A stretch of 9,876 bases of DNA from Candidatus Thiosymbion ectosymbiont of Robbea hypermnestra. GTDB lineage: Bacteria > Pseudomonadota > Gammaproteobacteria > Chromatiales > Chromatiaceae. A program made the translations under genes and the position numbers. The DNA lies in NCBI GenBank assembly GCA_020443945.1, contig JAIZWN010000068.1:1-9876 (forward strand), given 5' to 3'. Below the pieces are notes generated by a model, which was not told the origin of the DNA, ran no database searches, and was given only the letters and a program-made list of their open reading frames with translations. Of the stretch, positions 7,450 to 9,876 are shown piece by piece; the stretch's first letter is position 1; the number at the start of each line of letters is the position of its first letter.

Positions 7450-9378
7450 ATGGCGCCGATCAAGGCCACCGCGATCCGTCTCGGCCTGATCGAGCTGCGG
7501 CGGGGTGTCCCCTGGTTCGGGGGCCGGGATTTTACCGGCCGACTGGATTTTCTCTGGCTCACCCTGCTGCTCGGGCTGACCCTTGCCATCGCCCTCTTGC
7601 TGCTGGCCGCGCGTCAGGGGTTGCTGGACCGGCTGCTGGATGTCTCCCTGGCGGTGGTGCCTGGGCACGGCGTTCCCATCTGGGTACGGGGCAAGGCCCG
7701 GGACGAGGGCGATGCCCTGTCGCGGGAGCAATTGGCGCGCATCGAGCGTCTGGACCGGGGACTCCGGGTCTATCCTTATCGGGATGTGCTGAGCTCGGAT
7801 GTCCGCCTGCCCGGCACCCATGAGACCGCCGGCGGGGAGGCGGTGTGGCGTCCGCTGCCCCGAGACGCCCAGGGGGTGGGGGAGGCCTTTGTCAGCGAGC
7901 CCCTGATCTGGGCGGTATCCGCCGCGGACCCCCTGTGGCGAACGGCCCTGGCCGCCGTGCCCGAGCTGGCCGAACGGGCGCGCACGGAGATTCTGCCCCT
8001 GGTGGTCCTGAACCGGCGGGCCTTCGAGCGTCTGGATTGCGGGCTCTACTCACGGGCCTTGGCGACCGCCGGGCGCGCGGCTCGGCTGGTCCCGGAGTTC
8101 GATGATTTCGGCCCGCTACCGGCGCCGACGGTGGAGGACATCCCCGAGTGCCTGCAAGATCGGTTTATCTGGCTGCGGGTGAAGCCGGGTGCGGACAGCG
8201 AGCTGCACCGCTTCCGCGTCCTCTGGGTAGAGCGGCTGCCCACCTTCGATGAGGTGGCGATGCTGTTTCCGCTGAACTTCTATACGGCCATGAAGCTGGC
8301 CCAGTTCGACGGCGACCTGCGTTTCTTCCCCGAGCGGCTGGGAGCGGCGGGGACGCGCCTGAAGACCCTGGAGGTCCATCCCGGCCGTGAGCACGGCTAC
8401 TCGGATGCGGAGCTGGAGCGGTTCCGTGACTGCCTGGGGTTGGATTGGCGGCGGCGACGCGCGCGGTTGCAGCTCCCCTTCCCCGTTGCCGAGAACGCCA
8501 TCGAGACCTGCGCGCACGCGGCGGGGCTGAGCTTCCTGCGCGCGGTGCCGACCGGCAATTCCCAACCCTATCTGATCGCCGGCGGCACCCCCGACAAGAG
8601 CAGTCCGTTCCGGTTCGTCGACGGGGGACGGCGCCTGTGCCTGTCCCCCACCCAAGGCACCCAGGGGGAGCCGGCCCCCGAGCTGTGCGGCGAGGAGGAG
8701 GACCTGGTGCTGGTGGATCCGGTCCGGGGCAATGACTTCGACCGCGCCATCGTCTATGTGCCGGACCGCGAGCGGGTGTCCCATGTGGTGGATCGTCTGG
8801 AGGCCCTGACTACCGTGGGTGGGACGACGGACGAGGCAACGGAAGGCGACGGGCCGCGCGCCGATCAGGAGGCCGTCCTGACGATTCCCGGCCCCTATCG
8901 GGACGCGGTGCGCCGCTTCGGCTTCATGACGGCCGTGGTGGAGCTCTTCGAGTGGCCCTTTGGTACCGTCCTGGGCCTGTCTCTGCTGACCCTGTCCCTG
9001 GCCCAGATCGGCGTGGTTATCCAGCACCGCCGCCACAGCTACGGCGTGTATCTCGCCAAGGGGATGGACGGCGGGGCGATACTGGCTATGCTGATGGTCC
9101 AGGTCTCCATCGGCCTGGTGGTCGGCCTGGCGCTCGCCTGCCTGGGCCTGATCGGCGCCTCCTATTGGTTGGCCTGGAGGTTGGCCCGGCTGCTCGCCCA
9201 ACCCGAATTCACGGGCCAGGTAGCGGTGAGCGATCTGGCCCTGCTGCCGTTCGAGCCGGGGAATATCCTGCTGGTGGGGATGGTCGGACTGGTCGCCGTC
9301 TGGCTGATTGCCACCGCGCTGCTTTCCCCAATCCTCTTCAAGCGGCGCGGAGAGCCCGCGACACTCCTCTATGATTGA
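7450..9378 (+). CDS. FtsX/MacB-type permease with large ectodomain, TagS-like
   Basis: The 642-residue product is an inner-membrane permease of the LolC/E-MacB-FtsX type. Topology is the standard four helices: one at about residues 33-55, a long periplasmic domain to about 490, then three helices near 503-525, 542-573 and 606-629. The cytoplasmic loop QHRRHSYGVYLAKGM after helix 2 corresponds to the usual RR-x-EIG-x-LKAxG coupling segment that contacts the ATPase, and the protein ends with EPATLLYD, like the P-x-E-A-L-R-Y-E tail of MacB. The periplasmic domain of about 430 residues is roughly double what I would expect for MacB and does not recall a known fold to me. The gene begins 6 bases after the ATPase stop, with a purine-rich GGAGAGGGAG just upstream. 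TagS is the matching component in the TagRST set. Codon and base composition are markedly GC-rich. Confidence 0.85.
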   Translation: MAPIKATAIRLGLIELRRGVPWFGGRDFTGRLDFLWLTLLLGLTLAIALLLLAARQGLLDRLLDVSLAVVPGHGVPIWVRGKARDEGDALSREQLARIERLDRGLRVYPYRDVLSSDVRLPGTHETAGGEAVWRPLPRDAQGVGEAFVSEPLIWAVSAADPLWRTALAAVPELAERARTEILPLVVLNRRAFERLDCGLYSRALATAGRAARLVPEFDDFGPLPAPTVEDIPECLQDRFIWLRVKPGADSELHRFRVLWVERLPTFDEVAMLFPLNFYTAMKLAQFDGDLRFFPERLGAAGTRLKTLEVHPGREHGYSDAELERFRDCLGLDWRRRRARLQLPFPVAENAIETCAHAAGLSFLRAVPTGNSQPYLIAGGTPDKSSPFRFVDGGRRLCLSPTQGTQGEPAPELCGEEEDLVLVDPVRGNDFDRAIVYVPDRERVSHVVDRLEALTTVGGTTDEATEGDGPRADQEAVLTIPGPYRDAVRRFGFMTAVVELFEWPFGTVLGLSLLTLSLAQIGVVIQHRRHSYGVYLAKGMDGGAILAMLMVQVSIGLVVGLALACLGLIGASYWLAWRLARLLAQPEFTGQVAVSDLALLPFEPGNILLVGMVGLVAVWLIATALLSPILFKRRGEPATLLYD

Positions 9379-9383
9379 GGGAA

Positions 9384-9465
9384 GCCGGGTAGGTTGGGCA
9401 AAGGCGCGCACTCCTGGCCAGCAAACGAGCCGACGACCTATGCCGCGCCGTGCCCAACATCCGGC
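9384..9465 (+). repeat. Long imperfect inverted repeat just after the operon
   Basis: Three nested arms pair across the element: GCCGG (9384-9388) with CCGGC (9461-9465), GTTGGGCA (9393-9400) with TGCCCAAC (9451-9458), and GGCGCG (9403-9408) with CGCGCC (9444-9449). It begins only 6 bases after the permease stop codon. The GGTAGGTTGGGCAAAG start places it with the other GTAGG-type repeats in this window. As RNA it would fold into a long stem that could halt transcription or block 3' decay; there is no T tract, so it is not a classical terminator. Confidence 0.6.
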
Positions 9466-9507
9466 TGGCCGCTGGGTGGGCTATCTGGCGGGAGTGCTTC
9501 TCTGGAA

Positions 9508-9529
9508 CCGCCGGCATCTCGCCGGCTTT
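9508..9529 (+). repeat. GCCGGC hairpin with short T run
   Basis: GCCGGC (9510-9515) and GCCGGC (9521-9526) form a 6-bp GC stem around the loop ATCTC, followed by TTT. Sequences of the form CGCCGGCATC-GCCGGC are frequent dispersed hairpins in proteobacterial intergenic DNA. A terminator role for the operon is possible but the T run is very short. Confidence 0.45.
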
Positions 9530-9537
9530 ACAGGCTG

Positions 9538-9565
9538 GGTAGGATGGGCAAAGCCAGCGCCTGGC
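9538..9565 (+). repeat. GGTAGGATGGGCAAAGC repeat, plus-strand copy
   Basis: The first 17 bases are identical to the inverted copy at 234-250 before the operon. Here they run into a small hairpin, GCCAG (9553-9557) with CTGGC (9561-9565). It belongs to the same loose family as the element at 9384-9465. Confidence 0.6.
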
Positions 9566-9672
9566 AGGATGGTCCGGGGTTCTGGTCATGCCACGAGGGA
9601 CTACAAACCGTGTTGGCCTGTTGGATGCCCAAAGCGCGCCGCGTGCCCATCGAGCCATAGGGGGAAGTGGGG

Positions 9673-9717
9673 TCAGGTCTTGACCCGTGCCTTCAAGGGT
9701 CACGGATCAAGACCTGA
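9673..9717. repeat. 17-bp-stem palindrome TCAGGTCTTGA...TCAAGACCTGA
   Basis: TCAGGTCTTGACCCGTG (9673-9689) pairs with CACGGATCAAGACCTGA (9701-9717) with a single mismatch, around an 11-base loop. The GGGGTCAGGTCTTGA start (the leading GG at 9671-9672 is preceded by two further G) is typical of dispersed palindromes seen near REP-associated tyrosine transposase (RAYT) genes in proteobacteria; no transposase gene is in the window. It would also fold strongly as RNA. Confidence 0.6.
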
Positions 9718-9749
9718 TTCCTTTTCCATTCTCTGACCATCCCTGGTGT

Positions 9750-9824
9750 CTGGATTCCGGCAATCCCTGCCGGAATGACGGGTTTCTACTTCGCCGTCGT
9801 TCCGGGTGGGACCCCGGAATCCAG
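9750..9824. repeat. Nested palindromic element, includes 3' copy of 31-base repeat
   Basis: Outer arms CTGGATTCCGG (9750-9760) and CCGGAATCCAG (9814-9824) are perfectly complementary. Inner CCGGAATGACG (9770-9780) matches CGTCGTTCCGG (9795-9805) with one mismatch. Each half also folds alone: ATTCCGGCA (9754-9762) with TGCCGGAAT (9768-9776), and TTCCGGG (9800-9806) with CCCGGAA (9813-9819). The left half is identical over 31 bases to 394-424. The layout suggests a small non-coding mobile or dispersed element built from two inverted ATTCC...GGAAT units. Confidence 0.65.
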
Positions 9825-9876
9825 CGGCCAGGGACGGCGACCCGAGGCCTCCCATCGAGAGCCGTGTGGTTCCGGG

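Larger units (their letters stand above)
9379..9876. other. Gene-free, repeat-rich 3' flank
   Basis: No gene is supported here. Open frames on both strands (for example 9308-9736 plus, 9338-9703 minus) run through palindromic repeats and give compositionally odd peptides with no recognisable domain. The stretch is a succession of inverted repeats (9384-9465, 9508-9529, 9538-9565, 9673-9717, 9750-9824). One or more of the first two probably also terminates or protects the operon transcript. Confidence 0.7.

Noticed and set aside
6664..7821. Minus-strand open frame of 385 codons
   Set aside because: It is antisense to the clear ABC ATPase and permease start; long antisense frames are expected in GC-rich genes, and its Gln/Pro/Gly-rich product has no domain.
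8116..9411. Minus-strand open frame of 431 codons
   Set aside because: It mirrors the permease gene, is rich in Gln, His and Arg, and carries no recognisable motif.
9308..9736. Plus-strand open frame of 142 codons overlapping the permease end and running into the 3' flank
   Set aside because: It runs through three palindromic repeats and has no domain or ribosome binding site.
1..9876. CRISPR array, tRNA, rRNA or transposase gene
   Set aside because: No regularly spaced repeats, no cloverleaf-like or rRNA-like sequence and no transposase or integrase motifs were seen on either strand.

Overview
This window carries one compact plus-strand operon of five genes (about 672 to 9378). It sits between two gene-free, repeat-littered stretches (1-671 and 9379-9876). 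The palindromic repeats built on GTAGG-ATGGGCAAAGC and CTGGATTCCGG...CCGGAATGACG, the LolD/MacB-type transporter and the envelope-directed proteins suggest a Gram-negative proteobacterium, most likely a gammaproteobacterium. The species cannot be told from the sequence. Base composition is mixed: the 5' end of the first gene is AT-rich, while the last two genes are clearly GC-rich.

Layout. (1) 672-1532: membrane-anchored protein with a degenerate formylglycine-generating-enzyme (FGE/SUMF1) fold. (2) 1547-4216: large exported protein that I do not recognise, with a C-terminal VWA-like fold whose metal site is broken. (3) 4295-6676: exported protein with two SH3-like segments, a VWA domain with a good metal-site motif (DGTES) and a GDHGDHLD motif, and a helical tail. 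(4) 6673-7443: LolD/MacB-type ABC ATPase, overlapping gene 3 by 4 bases (ATGA). (5) 7450-9378: FtsX/MacB-type permease with four predicted membrane segments and an unusually large periplasmic domain.

How they may work together. The combination of an FGE-like periplasmic protein, VWA ectodomains, a LolD-like ATPase and an FtsX-like permease closely recalls the sensory half of the type VI secretion threonine-phosphorylation pathway: TagR (FGE-like), TagS/TagT (permease/ATPase) and the kinase PpkA, whose periplasmic part is a VWA domain. Here the VWA proteins are separate secreted proteins, and no kinase, phosphatase or secretion-apparatus gene lies in the window. My best reading is an envelope sensing or mechanotransmission module related to TagRST-PpkA, possibly in a kinase-split form. 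This is inference from domain content and order; no homology search was run.

Flanks. The 5' flank holds four repeat elements and a double hairpin just before gene 1. The 3' flank holds a long imperfect inverted repeat 6 bases after the last stop codon, a GCCGGC hairpin, another GTAGGATGGGCAAAGC copy, a 17-bp-stem hairpin and a nested palindrome. One 31-base sequence is identical and in the same orientation on both sides of the operon (394-424 and 9750-9780).
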